Positions 8,026 through 17,167 of a DNA stretch of 64,000 bases are shown here, piece by piece. Below the pieces are notes generated by a model, which saw only the letters and a list, made by a program, of their open reading frames with translations, did no database searches and was not told where the DNA came from. The stretch comes from Desulfobacteraceae bacterium (lineage in GTDB: Bacteria > Desulfobacterota > Desulfobacteria > Desulfobacterales > Desulfosalsimonadaceae): assembly GCA_014237465.1 (NCBI GenBank), contig JABZFM010000008.1, positions 1 through 64,000 of the forward strand, written 5' to 3'. The translations under genes and the position numbers were made by a program. The stretch's first letter is position 1. Each line of letters begins with the position of its first letter.

Positions 8026-9414
8026 ATGCAAGACCCTCAAGAAAATAGTATAAACCCGGAAACGATTCTTTCCAAAGGCATGTTCCATCGCCTTTTCCCG
8101 AACAATCTGGTTCTCACCCCCCAATTGAATGAAGTTTATGAACTTGCGCTTGCCTATTATGAAAGCAAGATATTAACCGAAGCAGAACTCGTTCAAAACG
8201 GAGCTTATTTTGCCCGGGTGGGGAATCTGTTCACCAACCATTATCTCATGTGTACAGGGGAATCGGTTCGACTGCCACAGCATTCTTCATCCCGCCTGAA
8301 ATCTTTTTTTGAAAAAAACCAGTTCCGCACAGGGTATGCTTCCCATGGCCTGTTCCCTTATCGTGGAAAGTTTCATCCCCAAATGATTAAAGCCCTGATA
8401 AATGTCATGGGATTAAAGCCCGGAGATACGGTACTGGACCCAATGATGGGATCAGGAACTGTTCCGGTTGAAGCAAGTCTAATGGGCGTAAAATCAATCG
8501 GGCTGGATGCAAGCCCTTTCTGTCGATTCATGACTCAAGTGAAATATAATGCCCTTACACTCCCGATTAAACCCCTTGATCTGGCATTGAAAAAAACTGA
8601 AAAGATATTTGAGCTTTTTTCACATGTTACCGGTCGGCCTGGCTCGGACAGCAAAATTGCTAAGACGTCCAACCCAGCCCCCAAAACCGTTATTCATGAA
8701 TCTACAACCGGTTCCGGATCATCACCTATGGATCAGCTGGCAGATCTTATCGGCACTGACAAATCAGAAGTCCTGGATTTTCTAATACTGGCCTATCTGG
8801 ATAGTGTCGGATATTCGGAAAGAAGCAAGCGGAAATCTCCATTGACACTCTTTCAGGCCATCCTTGAACGCTATGTTTTTGTTGTAAAAAAAATTCAGCA
8901 TGTGCTTCAAGATTCTAAATCCAATATCGCAACTTCCGCAATATTAACAGGAGATGCCCGTTCAATGGAACTTGATGATCAAAGTATGGACGGAATTATA
9001 TTTTCACCGCCATACAGCTTTGCCATCAATTATTTAGAAAATGACGAATATCATCTTAATTTTATGGGCGTGAATATTGATCAGCTAAAAGAAAAGATGG
9101 TGGGCCTTCGTGGGAAAACGGTCAAAGAAAAATATAAATTGTATATCGAAGACATGGGCAGGGTTCTTTCAGAATGCGCCCGCGTATTAAAACCCGCTTG
9201 TTTTTGCACGATTATTATCGGAACAAATGACAATCAATTGAGCAAGGCACTCGGTATTCCCAAAGATCAAGTAAATGGGCTCCACAAAATTATCATAGAT
9301 CTTGCCACAAACCACGGCTTCTCACCCATAAGGATGCTTTCACGACAGATTTCCGGAATCGCCAATACAATGAGAAATGAATATATTGTTATGTTGAAAC
9401 GTTTGCAGGCTTAG
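8026..9414 (+). CDS. Second DNA methyltransferase (SPPY, probably N4-cytosine)
   Basis: 462 aa, starting 15 bp after the endonuclease stop. Motif I is VLDPMMGSGT (residues 136-145) with the acidic partner Asp161 in GLDAS. Motif IV is SPPY at 327-330, the form usual for N4-cytosine enzymes. The long stretch between them (about 170-310) is poorly conserved and could be the target recognition region. The motif order (I before IV) differs from the divergent methyltransferase at 5812-7011, so the two are not duplicates. Together they could methylate the two strands of an asymmetric site, or two different bases of one site. Confidence 0.88.
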   Translation: MQDPQENSINPETILSKGMFHRLFPNNLVLTPQLNEVYELALAYYESKILTEAELVQNGAYFARVGNLFTNHYLMCTGESVRLPQHSSSRLKSFFEKNQFRTGYASHGLFPYRGKFHPQMIKALINVMGLKPGDTVLDPMMGSGTVPVEASLMGVKSIGLDASPFCRFMTQVKYNALTLPIKPLDLALKKTEKIFELFSHVTGRPGSDSKIAKTSNPAPKTVIHESTTGSGSSPMDQLADLIGTDKSEVLDFLILAYLDSVGYSERSKRKSPLTLFQAILERYVFVVKKIQHVLQDSKSNIATSAILTGDARSMELDDQSMDGIIFSPPYSFAINYLENDEYHLNFMGVNIDQLKEKMVGLRGKTVKEKYKLYIEDMGRVLSECARVLKPACFCTIIIGTNDNQLSKALGIPKDQVNGLHKIIIDLATNHGFSPIRMLSRQISGIANTMRNEYIVMLKRLQA

Positions 9415-9439
9415 ACTTATGTATTCTGGTATTAATGAA

Positions 9440-10384
9440 CTATATAAACGATTCAAAATATTGAGGATAATACCTATAATATTGTTCATAAGCTTTAAGT
9501 TTTTCAGGGGCAATTTCAAACTCGTCTAACTTTTTATCGATCTGAGGTATCAAGCTGTCAAAATGCATCTTTTCACGCGGAGTTAAAATTGGCAGTTTTA
9601 TTTTAACAAAAGTGTCGTCGCTTGATATATACTTTAGGTCATAAATTCCTGTATCACTGATCTTTTTCTTACTTTTTCCAAAAATACAGCCGTAGGTATA
9701 CATCTGAGATGTATCTTCATAAATAAAGTTGAAGATTTGATAAAAGTTTAAATCCCTAAAACGTAAACAATCCCTTATTATTTCGCTTATTATTTTAAGC
9801 AGAATTTTTGGGAATTTTTTTTTGGACATGTCAGACGTCTTAATATCTGGAGGATAATGAGGGTGAATTTCTTCTTTCAGATTAGCGAGACGAACATTCA
9901 TCCTTTGCATTTCATCTTCGGGGAAACCATCATCAAACTTTTTTGGTTCTGCATCGATAGTAAGCAAAAGAATAACGCCAGGCCGGGCATTGTCACATAC
10001 AATCTTTATATCATCGATAATAGAGGATGAAATCTTATAATCATAATCAAGCCAGATAAAGTAGTCATTGGTCCATGGTAAGGAAGGTAATATATCAGTC
10101 GAAAAACCCGGTTGAATATCGATAAAGCTGTATGGCTTATTAAATTCAAACCTTTTGATTTTATCTTCTTCCTTTTCAAAGGAAATCATTTCACTAATTC
10201 TTAAAAACTTGTGTACCATCTGAAAGTCAACAAAATATCTTGAACCCATGCCAATATATGTATACTTGGGAATATCATAGGTTTTGCTTAGACATTGAAG
10301 CGCCTCAATAATCAATTTTCTTTCGACCTGTTTTGCCGGTCTGACCAGGTAGTTTATTTTATCAGAGCTCCCTTTATTCGTCAT
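9440..10384 (-). CDS. Rossmann-fold methyltransferase-like protein of unknown function
   Basis: 314 aa. The N-terminus NYLVRPAKQVERKLIIEALQ is followed by YTYIGMGSRYFVDF (a GxGS-type SAM-binding-like loop at 44-48), an acidic residue after the second strand (MISFEK, Glu70), and FIWLDYDYKI (111-115), where a motif IV would sit. This suggests a class I methyltransferase fold, but no substrate-defining motif is seen. It overlaps the upstream GHKL ATPase gene by 11 bp on the same strand, so the two are translationally coupled and probably form one complex. I recall similar proteins in accessory islands but cannot name the system. Confidence 0.65.
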   Translation of the reverse strand: MTNKGSSDKINYLVRPAKQVERKLIIEALQCLSKTYDIPKYTYIGMGSRYFVDFQMVHKFLRISEMISFEKEEDKIKRFEFNKPYSFIDIQPGFSTDILPSLPWTNDYFIWLDYDYKISSSIIDDIKIVCDNARPGVILLLTIDAEPKKFDDGFPEDEMQRMNVRLANLKEEIHPHYPPDIKTSDMSKKKFPKILLKIISEIIRDCLRFRDLNFYQIFNFIYEDTSQMYTYGCIFGKSKKKISDTGIYDLKYISSDDTFVKIKLPILTPREKMHFDSLIPQIDKKLDEFEIAPEKLKAYEQYYRYYPQYFESFI

Positions 10385-11627
10385 CAGAGCACTCCATATC
10401 TTTATAGTAATTGAATGTCCTCTCTCCCAGTTCCTTATTAGACATATAAATTTTTCCCATGCATTTTTTTAAAGCATCAACTTCACTTTTCTTCTTTTTG
10501 TAAGAAATCGTTGAATAGGTGGGACGTTTGGGCACTGGCGGAGCCTTAAAATTTTGTTCCTTTTCAAGTTTAAGTATTGGTTTTGCTGTCAGTTTGCCTA
10601 AACCCTCGACACCAATAGTTTCATCTTTTTCAGTAGGATAATAACTGCTTAAATATCTAGTGTATTGTGTAGTCAAATTTCTCATTATTGGAAGGATTTG
10701 TGTGTAAACTTCAGAATCAACGTCCAAATCATTCTTTGCTGTTGTCCAGGGCAATTTGGTTGGGTCTTCAGACGCTATAAATAAGAACCCTTTAAAGCGA
10801 TTGAATTTTGGATGAAACCTTGGCACCCCCCTGGTTCCCCAACCAGTTTTTTCTGTCGTGTTTCCCGAAACAATCAATCGATCATTACAAAATATATACC
10901 AGCCTGGTTTTTTATAATCAGGATGGGCCCCAGCAATAAGTTTGGCATCGATACCATCGAACGATATTCTTTTAAACGCAGGTTCAACTTCTTCTGAAAA
11001 TGCAATTTCCAATTCATATTGTGGGACGTTAACGTCATTTACAGTAATATCTACTTTATCCTTGATAAACATATAATAGGTTTTGCTTATCCTGTTGCTG
11101 AGCTCATTAATAAACCGATCCGATTCAAACTCTCTTTTAACTTCATTTTTGAGTTGACCGATTTGCAAACTTGTGAAGGTTCCATTGCTCGAGTCTTTGA
11201 TCTCTGAAAATTGAAAATTCCAATCCTTGTTTTTCTTCCATTCCTCAACATCTATATCAACTCGGAAGTATTTGTCTCCATTGTCAGATTCAAAGACCAC
11301 CATTGAGCCAATCTTGAATATCGACCGCTTAAGCCCTATTCCATAAACACCTAAGCTGTGCTTCCCTCCTTTTACAACACCGAACCTGAAAACTTCTTTT
11401 CTTGCGGAGTCCACATCAATACCGCCACAAGTGTCATGAATTAAAAATTTATTTTTTGATATTTCCAGGTTAATTGTTCTACGCCCTTCAATATTATTCC
11501 TGATATAGCCATCTATTGCATTGTCAACCAGATCTAAAATGGCATCTGATATGTTCACATCTTTGATAAGCGTATCAAGAAAGAGTTCTTTGGTTGGGGA
11601 TGCATCAATGAGCATTTCATTATTCAT
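10374..11627 (-). CDS. GHKL (HATPase_c_3, MORC/Hsp90-like) ATPase
   Basis: 417 aa. The N-terminal ATP-binding Bergerat fold is clear: the N box AILDLVDNAIDG (29-40, with Asn36), the DTCGGID loop (65-71), and GVYGIGLKRS (93-102). There is no histidine-kinase H-box, so it belongs with MutL/Hsp90/MORC-type ATPases, which clamp or remodel on ATP binding. The middle (about 190-330) resembles an S5-like transducer domain, and the C-terminus is lysine-rich with repeated KKK stretches. It is coupled by overlap to the methyltransferase-like gene. MORC-type ATPases are known from prokaryotic conflict systems; that role here is inference. Confidence 0.85.
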   Translation of the reverse strand: MNNEMLIDASPTKELFLDTLIKDVNISDAILDLVDNAIDGYIRNNIEGRRTINLEISKNKFLIHDTCGGIDVDSARKEVFRFGVVKGGKHSLGVYGIGLKRSIFKIGSMVVFESDNGDKYFRVDIDVEEWKKNKDWNFQFSEIKDSSNGTFTSLQIGQLKNEVKREFESDRFINELSNRISKTYYMFIKDKVDITVNDVNVPQYELEIAFSEEVEPAFKRISFDGIDAKLIAGAHPDYKKPGWYIFCNDRLIVSGNTTEKTGWGTRGVPRFHPKFNRFKGFLFIASEDPTKLPWTTAKNDLDVDSEVYTQILPIMRNLTTQYTRYLSSYYPTEKDETIGVEGLGKLTAKPILKLEKEQNFKAPPVPKRPTYSTISYKKKKSEVDALKKCMGKIYMSNKELGERTFNYYKDMECSDDE

Positions 11628-11709
11628 ACCAGCACCTTAAGCATATTAATTAACTTTTATTCTAAAAACTTAAATTAATTATCAGTTAGTCCTATGGTCA
11701 GACTCCATG

Positions 11710-11853
11710 TCACCATGATTCATTAGTTGTGTTATGTTTATTTCTATAGCTTTGAATGATCCCGGCAATATCTTTTTCAATTTCTCGAAGAATTTTTCTC
11801 ACATCTATATTAAAAAGGCCATTGGGGAGATAACCAATAAAACAGGGTGACAC
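11710..11853 (-). pseudogene. Possible 47-aa gene remnant
   Basis: A short minus-strand frame starting with GTG reads VSPCFIGYLPNGLFNIDV then RKILREIEKDIAGIIQSYRN. The amphipathic helical end looks like protein-coding sequence, but there is no ribosome-binding site, no recognisable family, and a stop lies just upstream. It may be the C-terminal stub of a lost gene in a 400-bp gap that also holds GGTC-type repeats at both ends (11696 and 12018). Confidence 0.2.
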
Positions 11854-11911
11854 GCTTTTTTCTTAATTTACTGATTATATTATTAAAATTTTAGGTGCGT
11901 TGCTTTTTAGG

Positions 11912-11963
11912 GCTCTTAGAAGGGGTGTTTGATACCAAAAAGAGCCTTCTAAGAGCTGTTTTT
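11912..11963 (+). terminator. Strong hairpin followed by a T-run
   Basis: A perfect 12-bp inverted repeat, GCTCTTAGAAGG (11912-11923) and CCTTCTAAGAGC (11945-11956), with a 21-nt loop, followed on the plus strand by TGTTTTT. It has the form of an intrinsic terminator read left to right, yet no plus-strand gene precedes it. It may belong to a mobile remnant or block read-through between the two minus-strand cassettes. Confidence 0.5.
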
Positions 11964-12035
11964 CCGCATGTCAGTTTTATATTGCCTATATTAATAAATG
12001 TTTACAAGCACTCGCTTGGTCAGACCCCATTTTGC

Positions 12036-13022
12036 CTAAATCATAGTTTCTTTATAGTTAAAACCTGAAATTTTTCTCAAATCGATGTGATCTTTTTCCA
12101 ATTTTAATTTTATTGATTTAATTTTTTCCTCAAATCCTTCGTCTGATGGAAAATGTTTCATATCTATGAGATCAATTATTAGTTTGAGAGTTGTTGATTT
12201 TGGTATAAATCCATCTTCACAAATTTCTTCAATATACCCTAAACCTTCAAATTTATCAGTATCATTTGATGATAGCATTTGATTATAACTTAATATCAGT
12301 TTGTTGTATGTCGTAAGCATATTTTGAATGTCTACAGCGTCGGAACTTTTATCAATTTTGTATTTATCACTACTGCAGAGAGAAGCCCACAGTTTCATTC
12401 CAAGATTCGAAATTTTGAAATTTGTTTTGAAGTAGTTATTTTTGATTTTCGTTTTTTCAGAGTTAATATAGAGCAGATAATCATTACGATTATTTTCAAT
12501 TTCATTTTTAAAATTTTTAATATATTTATCACAAATGCTTTTAAAAGAGTCGTGCTCTGTTTTAATTAAACTTTTAAATTTTTCACTATTATTAATTATT
12601 TTTTCTCTTATTTCATAAAGCTCCTGAGATTTATTTATGTTTTCTTTCTGCCTTAAAAGGTCTTGTTCGGTTGTAAAAAAATTAATATATTTATCAATTT
12701 TTTTTTTTGTTTGATCTTCCCACTTCGCTTCTAATTCGTTTAATCTTTTTTTTTCCTCATGAATAAATTGTTTCACCTTGGATTGTTCTTCAGATAATTC
12801 TTTTTTAAATTCATGTTCAGCTTTTTTAAGATCTTTAGAAATAAGATAAGTAAAAGTTGGCAAGGATATACATGCAATTAGCGCAGTCACAGATAGTAAA
12901 GTTATAGTTAAATTAATATGATTTAAAACATTTTCTTTAATTAATAAATTAGATGGGGCAAGAAATGAAATTGATAAGACAATGATTGCGAACATTCCAA
13001 ACCCGATAGACATAGCCTTCAT
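12036..13022 (-). CDS. Membrane protein with two N-terminal helices and a long coiled coil
   Basis: 328 aa from the ATG at 13020-13022, which has AGGAG about 7 nt upstream; the in-frame ATG at 13055 lacks a site. Two hydrophobic segments (around AIIVLSISFLA and LLSVTALIACISLPTFTYLI) are followed by a highly charged Lys/Glu-rich region of about 150 residues typical of a coiled coil, then a more globular C-terminal part. The composition is very AT-rich. It is the last gene of a kinase-receiver-membrane cassette and is the plausible output or effector component. No family was recognised. Confidence 0.7.
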   Translation of the reverse strand: MKAMSIGFGMFAIIVLSISFLAPSNLLIKENVLNHINLTITLLSVTALIACISLPTFTYLISKDLKKAEHEFKKELSEEQSKVKQFIHEEKKRLNELEAKWEDQTKKKIDKYINFFTTEQDLLRQKENINKSQELYEIREKIINNSEKFKSLIKTEHDSFKSICDKYIKNFKNEIENNRNDYLLYINSEKTKIKNNYFKTNFKISNLGMKLWASLCSSDKYKIDKSSDAVDIQNMLTTYNKLILSYNQMLSSNDTDKFEGLGYIEEICEDGFIPKSTTLKLIIDLIDMKHFPSDEGFEEKIKSIKLKLEKDHIDLRKISGFNYKETMI

Positions 13023-13076
13023 AACACTCTCCTGAAAATATCTATTAGATAACAAAAAAATAGGTTTTTGATCAAT

Positions 13077-13571
13077 CTATAAGTTTTTGATATATTGTTC
13101 AAATTTTTCAATCGCTACTTCATTACTATCGTCCATTTGGTTTTTTTCGATATAAATAATCTTTGGGGACTCTGGGTACCTTTCATTAAAATAGTTAATA
13201 ATTTTATTATCTTTTTCCCTAATTGGTTTGGTTGAGACAATAAGTACTGGTATTTTTCTGTCTATCGATTTAATGGAAGAGGGTAAGTAAGCAACTGAAT
13301 TGGGTCTTAATACACGATCAATAATATTCCATCCAGCTCTAAATCCTCTATCTGTATCAGAGTCCGTAATACCTATATCATCCAAACCAATAACGCCCCT
13401 TAACATAATATCGATAATTACTAATCTAACTTCATTGCCATATTCTATAAGATTACTTATTAGTTGCCTGGGTTGCTGGCAAATTTTAACAGTATAGTTA
13501 TATTTTTGGCATACAACAATTTCTTCGATTATGTTTGAACTGTTATCTTCGAGCCAAATTATTCTATTCAT
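13077..13571 (-). CDS. Stand-alone receiver (response-regulator-like) domain
   Basis: 164 aa. It shows the receiver signature in order: an acidic pair in IIWLEDN (Glu8/Asp9), a phospho-acceptor strand LVIIDIML (Asp54), PVLIVSTK with Ser/Thr at 113-114, and a Lys in IIYIEKN (Lys143). An insertion of about 30 residues after the acceptor (GVIGLDDIGITDSDTDRG) lengthens the domain beyond the usual 120 aa. No DNA-binding or enzymatic output domain is attached. It starts 12 bp after the kinase gene on the same strand with a GGGGG-rich ribosome-binding site, so it is the partner of that kinase. Confidence 0.8.
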   Translation of the reverse strand: MNRIIWLEDNSSNIIEEIVVCQKYNYTVKICQQPRQLISNLIEYGNEVRLVIIDIMLRGVIGLDDIGITDSDTDRGFRAGWNIIDRVLRPNSVAYLPSSIKSIDRKIPVLIVSTKPIREKDNKIINYFNERYPESPKIIYIEKNQMDDSNEVAIEKFEQYIKNL

Positions 13572-13583
13572 ATCTAACCCCCT

Positions 13584-16500
13584 TTACTTTTTGAAGGATA
13601 ATTCTACTATAAATTCATGATAATTATTTTTTCTATAGGTTTTTTCAGTCACACAAGGCGAAAGAGCGATTGAATACATATCGCAAATGCCTTTAACCAA
13701 GAATAGCCCAAGGCCTTCTCCTTCTATATCCTTACTATTTGCGCCTCTAAATTCTTCATCACAAACGGCATAAATTTCTTTTGGATCCAACTTTTCAGAT
13801 ATATTGATTAACCTAAAAATGAATTCAAACTCTTTGATTTCAGTTTCAGCTTTTATTTCTGAATTTTCAATAGAGTATTTAATTGAATTGTCGGTTAAAT
13901 TCCTCAATATACGCGTTAAAGTATCATTAGGAATGTTTATATGATAATCATTCACCTTATCATAATTGAAGGTAACGGATTTTTTTTCTGCTTTTTCACC
14001 AGCATGTTCCAAGCTTAGGCTAAACATTTCTCTGATATTAACTATATCTTGTCTTATAGTTTTCTTCTCTCTAAATGCTATTAATAATATTGGGTTACCA
14101 TGAGTAGCAATTGCTTCTTCTTTTGACAACTCAGCCTTTTCTTGGGAAGTTTTCACTAAAGTTCTGAGGCATTTAGTATAGGATTTTATATCTTTTAGAT
14201 ATAAATCTTCTTGTAAATTTTCTTTTTCTAATATAAATTTCATCCTGCTAGTAATTTTTTTTGTTTGTCTAAATATACTATCCACAGCTTGTTTGATTTC
14301 GTGATTGTAATACCTTGCATTCAGCTTCTCTTTATCTGCTATAGACCTAATAGATTCAATTAACAAAGCAACCTGTTCTGCAACAAATTTTACAGTTGGC
14401 TCCCAGTAGGAGCTTAGAGGTGTTGATTTTTCAACGTCTTTATAGTAAAGACACAGATAAGGATGGCCACTTTTCTTGGGAGAATTATTAGTTTTTTCAT
14501 TTTGGATAAATATTACTGAAACCCATTTTATTCCTTTATCGATCAACCATTTTCGGTGAGGGTGGCCTTTTGCCCATTTTTCTTTACCAATATCAGAGTA
14601 TAAATTGGATAGTTCGAAACAATGAAATAAAAAACCTGGTTTTAAATTATTTATTGCATGAACAACTGTACTCGACTTGTCATCCAAGTCGACATAGATT
14701 TGATCTTCTTTTGCTATCATTAAATCATTCAAGTCATCTCTATTATGCCAGCCTATTGGAATGAATCTTGATGGCCAATCTTTTCGAGGTTGCCAGAATG
14801 TGGAAGAATATGCCAAAAAGATACTTGACAGGGACTTACACATTTCATGATATTTCTTTTTTTCTTTAATGTTTTCTTTTAATGATTTAGAAATCATATT
14901 TTGAATATGCATAAAGCATACACGCCTATAAATATGATAACCAAGTGATTCTGATACCCAACCTAATAATCTTAAATCTGATTGGCTAAATTGATAAGGG
15001 CAAGTTCCTCCAATTATTACTGTTCCAAAAATTCTTCCATAGATTCTCAAAGGAACACCTAATAACGATCTAATGTCTTTTTTAATATTTTTATATGGAA
15101 TTTGGAACTCTTGTCCAGGAGGATCGGCATGTGACCATTTTCTGCCATAAGCTCGACAAAAATGAGGAATTTTGTCATCAATTATTCTATAGCAAATATA
15201 TATTTTCCTTTTTTTAAAATCATCTTTGGCTGTTTTCATTTCATTTAAATCAAGCTTTTCAAGTATTTTGGGCTGGTTTTCTACAAAGATCGCGTTGAGA
15301 TAAAGTGATTTGTCTGAAAAATTGTAGGTGTCAATTATTACAGCGCTAGCACGTAATAAAAGACCAATTTCTTCAGCGATATATTGATCTGAGTATTTTT
15401 CGGTAAACGAATCATTTTCACCGGATTCTGGTTCAGTATTTCCAGTTATTACACCAATTCTTCTTTGGATTCTATCTCTTAATCTTAGAATCTTTCCATA
15501 GAGATATTCATGTCTAAGTGTTTCAACTCGTCTTTCCAAATCATAAGTTCTTTTTAACCATTTTATTTCAACATTGCTATTGTGTTCATTTAAATTCTCT
15601 TTATTCGTAATACACCATTCACCTATATTAGATGTAAATAAATATATATCTCCATACCATCTATTTTCAGTTAGCAGTTTTATTTTTTGAAGATGGTCTC
15701 TTTGCTTTATAGTAATTTTAAAGTTGTCTTTTTTTGATATATCTTTATCGTTGTTTAAAATTTGTTCAATTTCCTTAGACCATGCCATTCTAGAAATAAA
15801 TGCACATGTGCTCTTTTCTAAAATTGGTGGGCGGCAATTACCAACCCATCTAACATTAATAGCTCTTTCAATCGATTTAGCCGCTAATTCAAAATTATTT
15901 TGGGTATATGAAACTGGCCTGGCTGAGGCATACAACCAGATTAAATTTGGAATCCAAACTGGTGTATCTGGGATACTAAATATTAGTTTCTCGAGGTCTT
16001 TTTTTATCTGAAGCATGTCAAGTTTGCTAAGAATCAAGCTGTCTGAATCACAACTATCCTCGTCTAAAAAAGGACCACCAGTAATTATAATTTCATAATG
16101 TGAATTTAATATTATTTTTGTATAGGCTAATTTAAATCTTGGAATTATATGTTGTATTTTATTTATTTTAAGGTGCTCAGCATCTTTAAAAATTTCATAA
16201 TTTGAAATACAGAACCAATTATTTAAAGCCCGCCAATAATCCCATGTGTTCAAAGCTTCAATTAAGGGGTGTTCAAAACTGCTTGGCGTTAAGGAAAATA
16301 ATTTGTTTGATTTAGAAAATGCATTCATGGTTTTGCAATTTTCGTTCAAATATTTCAAACATGTTTCATAATTATTTTGCTTAATTACATTAAAATCATG
16401 TTGTAATTTATCTGAGTAAAATTTGTTATATCGTTTCAATTTTTTTAATGAGATTAAATTTAATGGAATAGAACTAAGCACTGAAATCACATCTTGTGTT

Positions 16501-16604
16501 GTCTCTAAAGCCCATTTTTGGTTGTATTCTTTATCTTTTAATCCTAACCAGATATCCCCATAATTTATGTTTGCGTGTATTTTGTTTTTCATTCGGTTTT
16601 CCAT
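13584..16604 (-). CDS. Large sensor histidine kinase with GAF-type domains
   Basis: 1006 aa. The N-terminal 380 residues match no family I know. A GAF domain occupies about 400-555 (IRSLLGVPLRIYGRIFGTVI), and a second GAF-like region about 590-750. The H-box is YYNHEIKQAVDSIF with the candidate phospho-acceptor His768. The ATPase domain follows, with the N box ILRNLTDNSIKYS and the G box EGEGLGLFLVKGI (961-973). No membrane segment is seen, so it is probably a soluble sensor. The sequence is extremely AT-rich, unlike the metabolic genes, which suggests horizontal acquisition. The receiver and membrane genes follow in the same direction. The start is uncertain (the Met at residue 5 is also possible). 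Confidence 0.85.
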   Translation of the reverse strand: MENRMKNKIHANINYGDIWLGLKDKEYNQKWALETTQDVISVLSSIPLNLISLKKLKRYNKFYSDKLQHDFNVIKQNNYETCLKYLNENCKTMNAFSKSNKLFSLTPSSFEHPLIEALNTWDYWRALNNWFCISNYEIFKDAEHLKINKIQHIIPRFKLAYTKIILNSHYEIIITGGPFLDEDSCDSDSLILSKLDMLQIKKDLEKLIFSIPDTPVWIPNLIWLYASARPVSYTQNNFELAAKSIERAINVRWVGNCRPPILEKSTCAFISRMAWSKEIEQILNNDKDISKKDNFKITIKQRDHLQKIKLLTENRWYGDIYLFTSNIGEWCITNKENLNEHNSNVEIKWLKRTYDLERRVETLRHEYLYGKILRLRDRIQRRIGVITGNTEPESGENDSFTEKYSDQYIAEEIGLLLRASAVIIDTYNFSDKSLYLNAIFVENQPKILEKLDLNEMKTAKDDFKKRKIYICYRIIDDKIPHFCRAYGRKWSHADPPGQEFQIPYKNIKKDIRSLLGVPLRIYGRIFGTVIIGGTCPYQFSQSDLRLLGWVSESLGYHIYRRVCFMHIQNMISKSLKENIKEKKKYHEMCKSLSSIFLAYSSTFWQPRKDWPSRFIPIGWHNRDDLNDLMIAKEDQIYVDLDDKSSTVVHAINNLKPGFLFHCFELSNLYSDIGKEKWAKGHPHRKWLIDKGIKWVSVIFIQNEKTNNSPKKSGHPYLCLYYKDVEKSTPLSSYWEPTVKFVAEQVALLIESIRSIADKEKLNARYYNHEIKQAVDSIFRQTKKITSRMKFILEKENLQEDLYLKDIKSYTKCLRTLVKTSQEKAELSKEEAIATHGNPILLIAFREKKTIRQDIVNIREMFSLSLEHAGEKAEKKSVTFNYDKVNDYHINIPNDTLTRILRNLTDNSIKYSIENSEIKAETEIKEFEFIFRLINISEKLDPKEIYAVCDEEFRGANSKDIEGEGLGLFLVKGICDMYSIALSPCVTEKTYRKNNYHEFIVELSFKK

Positions 16605-16695
16605 TTGAACAGTGTCATTGAATTATGAATTAAACATTATATTTTTTTACAATTTTCCGCACATACGTGTAATAATTGGTCCGATCAGCGAAATT

Positions 16696-16710
16696 GGGGT
16701 CAAACCTTGA
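16696..16710. repeat. GGGGTC dispersed motif
   Basis: GGGGTCAAACCTTGA recurs exactly at 19876-19890, with variants at 3204 (GGGGTCGGGCCATGA), 18733 (GGGGTCAAACTTC) and, inverted, at 12018 (GGTCAGACCCC). Such motifs often flank REP-associated transposase elements in related bacteria; no transposase gene remains here. Confidence 0.5.
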
Positions 16711-17167
16711 TTTAATGATTAAAGCACCTCCGCTAAATTCTAATCGATGCGATAATACTTTTTTTGATTCACAAGTGTTTGGGATCTGCTCTTGGCTTTT
16801 GAGGCTTTGAGTGACACCTCGAATTGAAAAATATTAACAGCCCCTCCTAAACCAGAAAATATTTTTTTGCGACATTTTTATAGTCGGCCTATTTAGCATG
16901 TCCTTAAAATATAAACAACATTTAATTTTCAACGGGTTATAATCTGATGGCTTCGAGAAGGAAAGATGGGGACGTCTTTAAACAACTCAATAACTTATTA
17001 AATTCGTAACTTCTCAATAAGTCCGGGCAGCAAATATGGCATCAAAGCTTGACACCTAAACACACGTTTCATGTCCATAAATTTCGTGTGATATCGTTTT
17101 TCAATTCGGGCAAATCCATTTGACAGGGTTTGCCCTTTTGATTTTTTATGGACATTGCGATATATTT

